Below, piece after piece: positions 53,879 through 62,238 of a DNA stretch of 64,000 nt. The stretch covers positions 484,933 through 548,932 of the forward strand of contig NZ_JAPVBQ010000002.1 of assembly GCF_026968045.1 (NCBI RefSeq). Reading direction: 5' to 3'. The notes below the pieces were generated by a model. It did no database searches. It saw only the letters and a list, made by a program, of their open reading frames with translations, and had not been told where the DNA came from. The DNA comes from Modestobacter sp. VKM Ac-2977 (GTDB taxonomy: Bacteria; Actinomycetota; Actinomycetes; Mycobacteriales; Geodermatophilaceae). The position numbers and the translations under genes were made by a program. Within the stretch, counting starts at the first letter, position 1; every line of letters starts with the position of its first letter.

Positions 53879-54640
53879 TCAGCCGGTCTTCCGGCGGTAG
53901 GTGCTCATCGCCAGCGCGTACGCGACGAGCAGCAGGCCGACGCACCAGGCGACTGCCAGCCAACCGTCGTCCCCGACCGGCTGCTCCGCGAACAGACTGC
54001 GGATGGTGCCGACGATCGGGGTGACGGGCTGGTTCTCGGCGAACCAGCGCACCGGGCCCGGCATGCCGTCGGTCGGGACGAACGCCGAGCTGATGAACGG
54101 CAGGAAGACCAGCGGGTAGGAGAACCCGCTGACCCCGTCGATCGACCTCGCGGTCAGCCCGGGGACCACGGCCAGCCAGGTCAGCGCCAGGGTGAACAGC
54201 ACCAGGATCCCGAGGACGGCGAGCCAGGCGAGCACGCCCGCACCGGTCCGGAACCCCATCGCCACGGCGACCAGGACGACGAGCGCGAGCGCGAGCAGGT
54301 TGGCGACGACCGAGGTGAGCACGTGCGCCCAGAGCACCGCCGACCGGGCGATCGGCATCGACCGGAACCGCTCGAAGAGCCCGCCGGAGACGTCGGTGAA
54401 GAGCCGGAAGGCGGTGTAGGCGATCCCGGAGGCGACGGTGATGAGCAGGATCCCGGGCAGCAGGTAGTCGACGTACCGGCCCCCGCCGACGTCGATGGCG
54501 GAACCGAAGACGTAGACGAACAGCAGCAGCATGGCGATCGGCGTGACGGCCGTGGTGATGATCGTGTCCGGGCTGCGCAGGACGTGGCGCAGCGACCGCT
54601 TCGACAGGGTCGCGGTGTCCCGGAGGACGGCGGCGGTCAT
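53879..54640 (-). CDS. ABC-2 type exporter permease (DrrB-like)
   Basis: This 253-residue permease has six predicted membrane helices, starting with TIITTAVTPIAMLLLFVYVFG and ending WCVGLLLVAYALAM. The ABC-2 family block YLLPGILLITVASGIAYTAFRLFTD (about residues 58-82) and FRSMPIARSAVLWAH after it are clear. Its ATG overlaps the ATPase stop as ATGA. With the ATPase it would export a hydrophobic drug. Confidence 0.85.
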   Translation of the reverse strand: MTAAVLRDTATLSKRSLRHVLRSPDTIITTAVTPIAMLLLFVYVFGSAIDVGGGRYVDYLLPGILLITVASGIAYTAFRLFTDVSGGLFERFRSMPIARSAVLWAHVLTSVVANLLALALVVLVAVAMGFRTGAGVLAWLAVLGILVLFTLALTWLAVVPGLTARSIDGVSGFSYPLVFLPFISSAFVPTDGMPGPVRWFAENQPVTPIVGTIRSLFAEQPVGDDGWLAVAWCVGLLLVAYALAMSTYRRKTG

Positions 54641-55419
54641 CGGTCGGCCCCCTGCTCGCTGGCGCCGTCCTGGCCGACGATCGCCAGGAAGACGTCCTCC
54701 AGGGTCGGCTGCTTCTGCACGTACTCGACCTCGGCCGGCGGCAGCAGCTGCTGGAGCTCGGCGAGGGTGCCCTCGGCGATGATCCGCCCCTCGTGCAGGA
54801 CCGCGATCCGGTCGGCGAGGTGCTCGGCCTCGTCCAGGTACTGGGTGGTGAGCAGCACCGTCCTGCCTCGAGCGACGAGCTCGCGGACCGTCGTCCAGAC
54901 CTCGATCCGCGACTGCGGGTCCAGCCCCGTCGTCGGTTCGTCGAGGAAGAGCACGGGTGGGTCGCCGATCAGGCTCATCGCGATGTCGAGGCGGCGGCGC
55001 ATGCCGCCCGACCAGGTCGCCACCCGGCGTCCGGCCGCGTCGGTCAGTTCGAAGCGGGCGAGCAGCTCGTCGGCGGTGCCGCCGACGTCGTCGAGGTGGC
55101 GCAGCTCCGCGACGAGCACCAGGTTCTCCCGCCCGGTGAGCACTTCGTCGACGGCGGCGAACTGCCCGGTCAGGCTGATCGACGCGCGGACCTCGCCGGG
55201 CGCGGTCGCCACGTCGTGCCCGTGGACGGTCGCCGTGCCGCCGTCGGCCCGGAGCAGGGTGGACAGGATCCTCACCGTGGTGGTCTTGCCGGAGCCGTTG
55301 GCGCCCAGCAGGGCGAGGACGGTGCCCGGGGCGACGCTCAGGTCGACGCCGGAGAGCACCGCGTGGTCGCCGTAGGACTTGGTGAGCCCGGTGAGCTCGA
55401 TGGCTGGTGTGGTGGTCAT
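54637..55419 (-). CDS. ABC exporter ATPase (DrrA-like)
   Basis: This 260-residue ATPase has Walker A LLGANGSGKTTTVRIL (about residues 35-50), Q-loop SLTGQFAAVDE, signature WSGGMRRRLDIAM and Walker B LFLDEPTTGLDP. The C-terminal part with QLLPPAEVEYVQKQPTLEDVF is typical of daunorubicin-type exporters. It is the first gene of the exporter unit, upstream of the permease and the MerR gene. A MerR-type dyad lies 18 nt before the ATG. Confidence 0.88.
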   Translation of the reverse strand: MTTTPAIELTGLTKSYGDHAVLSGVDLSVAPGTVLALLGANGSGKTTTVRILSTLLRADGGTATVHGHDVATAPGEVRASISLTGQFAAVDEVLTGRENLVLVAELRHLDDVGGTADELLARFELTDAAGRRVATWSGGMRRRLDIAMSLIGDPPVLFLDEPTTGLDPQSRIEVWTTVRELVARGRTVLLTTQYLDEAEHLADRIAVLHEGRIIAEGTLAELQQLLPPAEVEYVQKQPTLEDVFLAIVGQDGASEQGADR

Positions 55420-55436
55420 GGCGGGAGCGTCCAGCC

Positions 55437-55458
55437 CTGACCCTGCGTCAAGGTCAAG
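55437..55458 (-). promoter_or_regulatory. MerR-type operator of the drug exporter operon
   Basis: On the minus strand CTTGACCTTGACGCAGGGTC with the following AG contains the dyad TGACC-N9-GGTCA and a TTGACC -35. It lies 18 nt before the ATPase ATG, the usual position for MerR activators that bind between -35 and -10. Confidence 0.5.
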
Positions 55459-55472
55459 CCCTGTTCCGCACG

Positions 55473-56720
55473 TCACGGCCGGGCACCCCGCCAGCGCAGC
55501 ACCTCCAGCGCCGCGGCGACGGCGACGGCGTTCTCCGCCAGGGGCCGCGGCAGCAGGTCCTCGGCCCGGGCCAGCCGGCGGAGCACGGTGTTCCGGTGGG
55601 TGTACAGCCGCGCCGCCGTCCGCGAGGCGTTGCCGAGCTCGCGGACGTAGACCAGCACCGTCTCGCGGGTGACCGCATCGGCACCGAGGAGGCCGCCGAG
55701 GGTGTCGGTCAGGAACTCCTCCACCCGGGCGGGATCCCGGGTGAGCAGCGCGACCAGCTGCACGTCCTCGTAGCGGGCGACCTGCTGCGGCGAGGTCAGC
55801 CGGTCGAGCATCTGCTGAGTGGTCACCGCGTCCAGGTGGCTGCGCCGGAACCCCTCGACGTCGACCCCCGGGCGCCCCACGGCCACCCGGACGTCCGGGG
55901 CGCCGGCCAGCCCGGCGGCCACCGAGTCCGCCTCGGGCGCCCGGCCGACCGGCAGCCACACCCACAGCGCGGCCGCTCCGGCCACCACGGTCAGCCGCCC
56001 CGCGGCACCAGCGGCCCGCATCGCCGCCTCGGCCGCCGCCTCCAGCTGGACCGAACCGGCAGTGCCGGCATCGCTCCACACGATGACGGCGGTGTGCGGC
56101 CCGGTGAGCCCGTAGCCCAGCTGCGCCTCGGCCCGCGCCCGGGCGAGCGGCGCCCCCTCCAGCAGCAGCGACACCGTGGCCCGGCGCTCGGCATGGGCAC
56201 CGCGGGTCAGCTCGGCGCGCTCGGCGGCCATCCGGGCGGACACCGCGGCCACGGTGTCGTCGATGAATGCGCTGATGGACCGCGCCGAGACGTCCAGCAG
56301 CTCGCGCAGCTCGGCGGTGTCCGAGGTGAGCCGGAAGCAGATGTCCATCCACCGGCGCCAGGCGACCGCCTGCGCGGTGCGGTAGGCGTCCAGACCCCGG
56401 TGGTCCAGGCCGCGCCGGACCAGGTCCCGCGCCCCCTCCAGCACCTCGGGCCCCAGGTCGACCGGCACCCGCTCCCCGGGGCGCTGCACGTTGGCCGCCG
56501 CCCAGCGCAGCAGGTTGGCGCGGTTGGCCCGCCGGGCCCCCTCGGCGAGCACCGGGTCCTCGGCGACCGGGCGCATGCCGGACCCGCTCAACGCCGCGGT
56601 GTGCATCTCGGCGACCCACTCGGCCCGGGGATCGAGGGCGAGCTCCGCGCCGCGCCGGAAGAGCTCCCGGACGGCCGGCGACGGGGTGGGCCACTCCGGG
56701 GTCACCGGTTCATCGTGCAC
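55473..56720 (-). CDS. PucR-family transcriptional regulator
   Basis: This 415-residue regulator has a helical N-terminal half and ends in the PucR C-terminal helix-turn-helix: RETVLVYVRELGNASRTAARLYTHRNTVLRRLARAEDLL, with the HRNTVLRRL core. A cyclase-like (GGDEF-related) middle region (residues about 170-300) has no catalytic motif. It is divergent from the flavin monooxygenase operon 96 nt away and probably controls it. A GTG at 56705 is another possible start. Confidence 0.82.
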   Translation of the reverse strand: MHDEPVTPEWPTPSPAVRELFRRGAELALDPRAEWVAEMHTAALSGSGMRPVAEDPVLAEGARRANRANLLRWAAANVQRPGERVPVDLGPEVLEGARDLVRRGLDHRGLDAYRTAQAVAWRRWMDICFRLTSDTAELRELLDVSARSISAFIDDTVAAVSARMAAERAELTRGAHAERRATVSLLLEGAPLARARAEAQLGYGLTGPHTAVIVWSDAGTAGSVQLEAAAEAAMRAAGAAGRLTVVAGAAALWVWLPVGRAPEADSVAAGLAGAPDVRVAVGRPGVDVEGFRRSHLDAVTTQQMLDRLTSPQQVARYEDVQLVALLTRDPARVEEFLTDTLGGLLGADAVTRETVLVYVRELGNASRTAARLYTHRNTVLRRLARAEDLLPRPLAENAVAVAAALEVLRWRGARP

Positions 56721-56816
56721 CACTCCGCCGTGACCGTGGTGCTGATCGTGCTGGCAGAACGCCCTCCGGTCACCGAAGGTCGAGACGGCGCCGTCCCCTG
56801 CTGAGCTGGAGAGAGC

Positions 56817-58310
56817 ATGAGCACCCCGACTCCCGTCGAGCACCTCGACGTCCTGATCGTGGGTGCCGGCCTCTCCGGCATCGGCGCCGCGTACTACCTG
56901 CAGCGCGACCACCCGCAGCGCAGCTTCGCGCTGCTGGAGGCGCGCGACGCGACCGGCGGCACCTGGGACCTGTTCCGGTACCCGGGCATCCGTTCGGACT
57001 CCGACCTGCACACCTTCGGCTACGAGTTCGCGCCGTGGCGGGACCCGCAGTCCATCGCCGGCGCCGACCGGATCCTCGACTACCTGCGCGGCACCGCGGC
57101 CGAGCACGGCATCGACGGCCACGTGCGCTTCCACTCCCGGGTGGTCGCGGCGTCGTGGTCCTCGGAGCAGGCGCGGTGGACCGTCGAGGTGGAGCGCACC
57201 GACACCGGCGAGCGGACCGCGCTCACCTGTGGCTGGCTGTTCGTCGCCGGCGGCTACTACCGCTACGACGAGGGCTTCACCCCGCACTTCGAGGGACGCG
57301 AGCGGTTCACCGGTCAGATCGTGCACCCGCAGCACTGGCCCGCGGACCTGGACACCACGGGCAAGCGCGTCGTCGTCGTCGGCAGCGGGGCCACCGCGGT
57401 CACCCTCGTGCCGGCGCTGGCCGAGACGGCCGCGTCCGTCACCATGCTGCAGCGCACGCCCAGCTACGTCATGCCGGTCCCGGCCGAGGACAAGCTGGCC
57501 AACCGGCTGCGCCGGGTGCTGGGCGAGGAGCGCGCCCACCCGCTGATCCGCCGCAAGAACATCGCCAAGGGCCGGCTGGTCTGGCAGTTCTGCCAGCGGC
57601 ACCCGGAGCGGGCCCGGAAGCTCATCCGCTGGGTCAACGCCAAGCAGCTCCCCGAGGGCTATCCGGTCGACGAGCACTTCAACCCGCCGTACGGCCCGTG
57701 GGACCAGCGGCTGTGCGCCGTCCCGGACGGCGACCTGTTCCGCGCGATCCGCGAGGACCGCGCCGAGGTCGTCACCGACCGGATCGTCACCTTCACCGAG
57801 ACCGGGGTGCTGCTGGCGTCGGGCCGGGAGCTGCCGGCCGACGTGATCGTCACCGCCACCGGGCTGAACCTGCAGGCGTTCGGCGGCGTGCAGTTCACCG
57901 TCGACGGGAGGGAGGTGCGGCTGCCCGAGACCGTCGCCTACAAGGGGATGATGCTCTCCGGCGTGCCGAACCTCGCCTTCGCGGTCGGCTACACCAACAG
58001 CTCCTGGACGCTGAAGATCGGGCTGCTCTGCGAGCACTTCACCCGGCTGCTCAGCCACCTGGACGCGCACGGGTACGACAGCGTCCGCCCCGAGCCCCGC
58101 GACCCGGACATGCCTACCCGACCGTTCCTCGACTTCGCCGCCGGTTACGTCCAGCGGGCGGTGCACCAGCTGCCACGGCAGGGCGACCGGATGCCCTGGC
58201 TGACCTCGATGGACTACCGGTCGGACCTCAAGCTGCTCCGGGCCGACAGCGTCGTCGACCCGGAGCTCGTCTTCACCCGCAGCGGCGTCGCCGAGCAGGT
58301 GGCCGCGTGA
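56817..58310 (+). CDS. Flavin-dependent Baeyer-Villiger monooxygenase
   Basis: This 497-residue FAD/NADPH enzyme inserts oxygen next to a ketone to give an ester or lactone. The FAD motif VLIVGAGLSGIGAAYYLQ is at residues 12-29. The Baeyer-Villiger fingerprint FxGxxxHxxxW appears exactly as FTGQIVHPQHW (about residues 163-173), followed by the NADPH motif VVVVGSGATAVTLVPALAE. It resembles EthA-type monooxygenases. The ketone substrate is not predictable. It opens an operon with a hydrolase and an SDR. Confidence 0.9.
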   Translation: MSTPTPVEHLDVLIVGAGLSGIGAAYYLQRDHPQRSFALLEARDATGGTWDLFRYPGIRSDSDLHTFGYEFAPWRDPQSIAGADRILDYLRGTAAEHGIDGHVRFHSRVVAASWSSEQARWTVEVERTDTGERTALTCGWLFVAGGYYRYDEGFTPHFEGRERFTGQIVHPQHWPADLDTTGKRVVVVGSGATAVTLVPALAETAASVTMLQRTPSYVMPVPAEDKLANRLRRVLGEERAHPLIRRKNIAKGRLVWQFCQRHPERARKLIRWVNAKQLPEGYPVDEHFNPPYGPWDQRLCAVPDGDLFRAIREDRAEVVTDRIVTFTETGVLLASGRELPADVIVTATGLNLQAFGGVQFTVDGREVRLPETVAYKGMMLSGVPNLAFAVGYTNSSWTLKIGLLCEHFTRLLSHLDAHGYDSVRPEPRDPDMPTRPFLDFAAGYVQRAVHQLPRQGDRMPWLTSMDYRSDLKLLRADSVVDPELVFTRSGVAEQVAA

Positions 58311-59245
58311 GCGCCGCGGACCTGGACCGGTTCGTCGACCTGCCCGCCGGGCCGCGGCTCTGCTACCGCACCGACGGCCCGGACGACGGCGTCCCGCTGC
58401 TGCTCGTCGCCGGCCTCGGCCTGGACCTCACCTCGTGGCCGCAGCGGATGGTCGACGGGTTCACCGGCTCCGGCTTCCGCGTCGTCCGCCTCGACAACCG
58501 CGACATCGGGCGGTCCAGCTCGAGCGGCACCCGATCGCCGGGGCGGCTGCGCCAGCTGCTGGCCCGGCCACGGCCGGACGCCTACGACCTCGCGGACATG
58601 GCGGCGGACACCTACGGGCTGCTGGAGCACCTGGCGGTCGACCGCGCCCACCTGGTCGGCATGTCGATGGGCGGCATGATCGCCCAGACGCTCGCCGCGC
58701 GGCACCCGGACCGGGTCGCCAGCCTGACGTCGATCTTCTCCACCACCGGCAACCGACGGATCGGGCAGCCGGCCCGCTCCACCCTGGCGCGGCTGGCCCA
58801 GGCGCCGGCGCGCACGGTCGAGGAGTCGGTCGAGCGCCACCTGTCCCTGCTGCGGCACATCGGCTCCCCGACCGCCCTGCCCGACGACGACCTCGAGCGG
58901 GCGTGGGCACTGGGGCTGTGGGAGCGGGGCGGCGGCGTGCGCGCCCGGGCCGGTGTGCCGCGGCAGATCAGCGCGATCCAGGCCTCCGGCGACCGGACGG
59001 CGGAGCTGCGGCGGATCACCGCCCCCACCCTCGTCGTGCACGGGTCGGCCGACCGGATGGTGCACCCGAGCGGCGGCCGGGCCACCGCGGCCGCCGTCCC
59101 CGGCTCCCGGTTCGTCGAGCTCCCCGACCTGGGGCACCACCTGGCCCCCGGCGTCGTCGACCAGCTCGTCGACCTCACCACCGACCTCGCCCGCAGCACC
59201 GGCGCCCCGCTGGCGCCGCTGTCCCCGACAGGAGACCCCCGATGA
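58307..59245 (+). CDS. Alpha/beta hydrolase of the Baeyer-Villiger operon
   Basis: This 312-residue hydrolase has LLLVAGLGLDLTSWPQRM near the start, the nucleophile in LVGMSMGGMIAQTLAARHPD (about residue 115), Asp in LVVHGSADRMVHP and His in LPDLGHHLAPG. The family includes esterases and epoxide-type hydrolases. Placed after a Baeyer-Villiger enzyme it probably cleaves the resulting ester to an alcohol and an acid. The GTG start overlaps the upstream stop as GTGA, and its own stop overlaps the next gene as ATGA. Confidence 0.85.
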   Translation: MSAADLDRFVDLPAGPRLCYRTDGPDDGVPLLLVAGLGLDLTSWPQRMVDGFTGSGFRVVRLDNRDIGRSSSSGTRSPGRLRQLLARPRPDAYDLADMAADTYGLLEHLAVDRAHLVGMSMGGMIAQTLAARHPDRVASLTSIFSTTGNRRIGQPARSTLARLAQAPARTVEESVERHLSLLRHIGSPTALPDDDLERAWALGLWERGGGVRARAGVPRQISAIQASGDRTAELRRITAPTLVVHGSADRMVHPSGGRATAAAVPGSRFVELPDLGHHLAPGVVDQLVDLTTDLARSTGAPLAPLSPTGDPR

Positions 59246-60084
59246 GCAGCGTGCAGGGCAAGGTCGCCGTCGTCACCGGCGCCGGTTCCGGCATCGGCCG
59301 GCAGCTGGCCCTCGAGCTGGCCCGGCGCGGTGCCCGGGTGGCGGTGTCCGACGTGGACGGGGCCCGGGCGGCCGAGACCGCCGCCCGCGCGCGGGCGCTG
59401 GGTGCGGAGGTGCACAGCGCCGTCCTCGACGTCGCCGACCGCAGCGCGGTGCTGGCGCACGCGGCCGCGGTGGCCGACCACTTCGGCGTCGTGCACCAGG
59501 TCTACAACAACGCCGGGGTCGCGGGCGGGAGCACGGTGCTGGACAGCGACTGGGCCGACTACGACCGCATCCTGGGCATCAACCTCTTCGGCGTCCTGCA
59601 CGGCACCAAGGCGTTCCTCCCCCACCTGGTGGCCTCCGGCGACGGGCACGTGGTCAACGTGTCCAGCCTGAACGGGATCATGGGCCAGGCGTCGATCAAC
59701 GCCTACAGCGCGAGCAAGTTCGCCGTCCGCGGGTTCACCGACGCGCTGCGCAGCGAGATGCTGCTGGCCGGGCACCCGGTACAGGTCACCGTCGTCCACC
59801 CCGGTGGCGTGCGCACCGACATCTCGAAGGCGGCGCTGGAGCACTCCCGGCAGCACGGCCTGGTCACGCCGGAGGACGAGGCGCGGGCGCGGATGTACGA
59901 CGAGAAGCTGCTCCGGATGCCCGCCGAGCAGGCGGCCAGGATCATCGTCGACGGCGTGGAGGCTGGGCGGGCGCGGGTGCTGGTCGGCACCGACGCGAAG
60001 GTCGTCGACCTGCTGGTGCGGCTCCTCCCCGCCAGCTACCCGCGGCTGGCCGCCCTGGTCCAGCGGCGCGCGCTCCGCGCCTGA
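59242..60084 (+). CDS. Short-chain dehydrogenase/reductase of the Baeyer-Villiger operon
   Basis: This 280-residue SDR has VAVVTGAGSGIGRQLALELA (residues 8-27), NAG in VYNNAGVAGG, Ser in HVVNVSSLNG and the catalytic YSASKFAVRGF. A conserved Asp in AVSDVDGARA suggests NAD preference. Within this operon it could oxidise the alcohol released by the hydrolase or form the starting ketone. The start overlaps the upstream stop as ATGA, so all three proteins are coupled. Confidence 0.88.
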   Translation: MSSVQGKVAVVTGAGSGIGRQLALELARRGARVAVSDVDGARAAETAARARALGAEVHSAVLDVADRSAVLAHAAAVADHFGVVHQVYNNAGVAGGSTVLDSDWADYDRILGINLFGVLHGTKAFLPHLVASGDGHVVNVSSLNGIMGQASINAYSASKFAVRGFTDALRSEMLLAGHPVQVTVVHPGGVRTDISKAALEHSRQHGLVTPEDEARARMYDEKLLRMPAEQAARIIVDGVEAGRARVLVGTDAKVVDLLVRLLPASYPRLAALVQRRALRA

Positions 60085-60099
60085 TCGGGCCCCGGTCCC

Positions 60100-61377
60100 T
60101 CACCCGAGCCGGGCGAGCGTGGGACGGTCGGTCGTCCGGGTGGCGTCGTCCTGCTGCACCGACGGTCCGGTCGTGCGAGCGACCAGGGCCAGGAGGGCCA
60201 GGCCGGCGACGACCCACCACGGGTTCGCGATCAGCGTCTCCTCCACCCCGGCCAGCGGGTCGGCCTGCCGGCCCAGCCGGTCCAGCGCCCAGGTCGTGGC
60301 GGCCACCAGCGCGATGAGCGCGCCGGTGGTGCGGACGGCGGGGTACCAGCGAGTGCGGGAGAGCAGGTACAGCGAGGGGAAGACCAGCGCGACGGTGAGC
60401 AGCTGGGCCAGCTCCACACCGACGTTGAACGCCAGCAGCGCGGGCACCGAGGTCACCCCGCCCAGCCCCAGGTCGGTGAGGATGCCGGCGAACGCCAGCC
60501 CGTGCACCAGGCCGAACCCCCCGGCGACGAGCACCTCGCCGCGGTGGGCCAGCGGGCGCAGTGCGTGCACGGCGGCGACCCCCACCGACACCGCGATCAG
60601 CACCTCGACCGGCGCGCTGGGCGCGGTCACCCAGCCCAGCGCCGAGGCCAGCAGGGTGAGCGAGTGCCCGACGGTGAAGGCGGTGACCACGGCCAGCACC
60701 GAGCGTGCGGTGGGCCGCATCCCGTCCCGCCGGCGCCACCGGCCGGCGACGGCGGCCACCGGTGCGACCAGCAGCAAGGTGAGCAGGAACAGCAGGTGGT
60801 CGGCGCCCTCGAGCACGTGGTGCAGCCCGTACCCGACCATGTCGGTCAGTCCGGTGCCCAGGACCCCGGGGTCGCCGACGGTGAGGCTGTCGTCGGTGGC
60901 GGTGAGCACGCCCGCCGTCGAGATCTCCCCGGCGGCGTCGGTCAGCACGATCACCGCCTCGTGCGAGGCGTCGGCGGCGATGACGCCGTCGTAGCCGAGG
61001 GTGAACGTGGACGGGTCGGCGCCGCCGGGGTCCAGCACGACGACGACGCGGTAGGAGTCGACGCCCTCCACCGTCTCGCGCACCACCGATGACCAGGTCT
61101 CGGTCCAGGTGCTGCCGTCGCTGCCGGTGACGGTCAGGTGCTCGGCGAGGTAGCCGGTCACCTCCGCATCGGTCGCCGGGCCGCCGAGCACCGTGTCGAG
61201 GGTGTCGGCGGCGACGGAGACGGTCGCCTCGACGGACTCCTCGCCGACCCGCACGGCCAGGGTGCTGCTGGTGAGGCTGTGCGCCTGGGCGGTGCCCGCG
61301 GTGAGCAGGGCCAGACCACCGGTCAGCACCCCGGTCAGGGCGGTGACGGCCAGGGCACGGGTGGGACGCGTCGTCAT
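60100..61377 (-). CDS. HupE/UreJ-like membrane protein with signal peptide
   Basis: This 425-residue protein has an N-terminal signal peptide (ALAVTALTGVLTGGLALLTAGTAQA, cleavage near residue 32). An exported beta-rich domain to about residue 180 is followed by six or seven membrane helices. GLHHVLEGADHLLFLLTLLLVAPVAAV at about residues 182-208 is the HupE/UreJ signature with its His and Asp cluster. Nickel or cobalt handling is reported for the family, but the long external domain makes the substrate uncertain. It is divergent from the lipoprotein gene. Confidence 0.8.
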   Translation of the reverse strand: MTTRPTRALAVTALTGVLTGGLALLTAGTAQAHSLTSSTLAVRVGEESVEATVSVAADTLDTVLGGPATDAEVTGYLAEHLTVTGSDGSTWTETWSSVVRETVEGVDSYRVVVVLDPGGADPSTFTLGYDGVIAADASHEAVIVLTDAAGEISTAGVLTATDDSLTVGDPGVLGTGLTDMVGYGLHHVLEGADHLLFLLTLLLVAPVAAVAGRWRRRDGMRPTARSVLAVVTAFTVGHSLTLLASALGWVTAPSAPVEVLIAVSVGVAAVHALRPLAHRGEVLVAGGFGLVHGLAFAGILTDLGLGGVTSVPALLAFNVGVELAQLLTVALVFPSLYLLSRTRWYPAVRTTGALIALVAATTWALDRLGRQADPLAGVEETLIANPWWVVAGLALLALVARTTGPSVQQDDATRTTDRPTLARLG

Positions 61378-61452
61378 GGCGTCCACCGTGGCCGGGCCGG
61401 CTGTGCGGTGGCTGAGGACGTCGTGTGCATCCGTCCAGGCAGTGCTCAGGAA

Positions 61453-61478
61453 GCGCACAGGCAGCGCACGTGGCGCAC
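61453..61478. repeat. Three GCGCAC direct repeats
   Basis: GCGCAC occurs at 61453, 61464 and 61473, about one helical turn apart, in the 174-nt region between the HupE-like and lipoprotein genes. Such spacing is typical of response-regulator sites. Confidence 0.35.
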
Positions 61479-61551
61479 AGAGCCCGGGGGGTCAGCGTGG
61501 TCGGCACATCCCCCGGTCGTCCTCCGACGACCCGACCGACAGGACTCCACC

Positions 61552-62169
61552 GTGAAGATCCGCAAGACCGTCGCCGCCCTGGCCCTCTCCGTCTCCCTGG
61601 CCCTCCCGCTGGCCGCCTGCGGGACCGCCGACGACTCGGCCGCCGCCAGCACGTCGACCACCTCCACGGAGTCGACCACCTCCACCGACTCGACCACCTC
61701 CACCGACTCGCCGTCCGAGACGACCGGCTTCGGCGGCGGGATGCCAGGCGGCGGTCAGGGCGGCCCCGGCGGGTCCGTCGACGTCTCCTCGGTGACCACG
61801 GAGGAGCAGCTCGTCGAGCTCGTCCAGGACGCCTACGGCGACCCCGGCCTCGACCTGCACCGCGGTCACCAGCCGGTGGAGGACGTCCTCGACGAGGTGC
61901 TCGGCATCTCCCACGAGGAACTGCACGTCCGGATGGACGCCGGGCAGGGCCTGGCCGAGGTCGCCGAGGACCTCGGCGTCGACCCGCAGGAGCTCATCGA
62001 CGGCATGGTCGCGAAGTACGGCGTGGCGATCGACACGCTGCTGGCCGACGGCACGATCACCCAGGCGGAGGCCGACCAGTACCTCGCCGACCTCGAGACG
62101 GCCTTCGAGTTCCGGGTCACCTGGGACGGCGAGGCGGCGACGCCGACCTACTCCGGCCTCGACGCCTGA
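61552..62169 (+). CDS. Secreted lipoprotein with Ser/Thr repeat linker
   Basis: This 205-residue precursor has the signal KIRKTVAALALSVSLALPL, and its lipobox LAAC gives the lipidation Cys at about residue 23. A Ser/Thr/Asp repeat linker (about 30-60) and a Gly-rich stretch follow. A helical domain then reads EELHVRMDAGQGLAEVAEDLGVDPQELIDGMVAKY and DTLLADGTITQAEADQYLADLE. The helical part resembles SipL/LysM-neighbour repeats found in actinobacterial surface proteins. No function is known. AGGA precedes the GTG. Confidence 0.75.
   Translation: MKIRKTVAALALSVSLALPLAACGTADDSAAASTSTTSTESTTSTDSTTSTDSPSETTGFGGGMPGGGQGGPGGSVDVSSVTTEEQLVELVQDAYGDPGLDLHRGHQPVEDVLDEVLGISHEELHVRMDAGQGLAEVAEDLGVDPQELIDGMVAKYGVAIDTLLADGTITQAEADQYLADLETAFEFRVTWDGEAATPTYSGLDA
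61654..61707 (+). repeat. Three 18-bp repeats encoding Ser/Thr linker
   Basis: The unit TCGACCACCTCCACCGAC is repeated three times (the first copy varies at its end) and encodes STTSTD/E. Confidence 0.7.
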
Positions 62170-62238
62170 CCCCGGGACCCCGCCGCCCGACCGGCGTACA
62201 GGGGCCTGACAGCGGCGGGACGTGCCACGATCCCGTCC

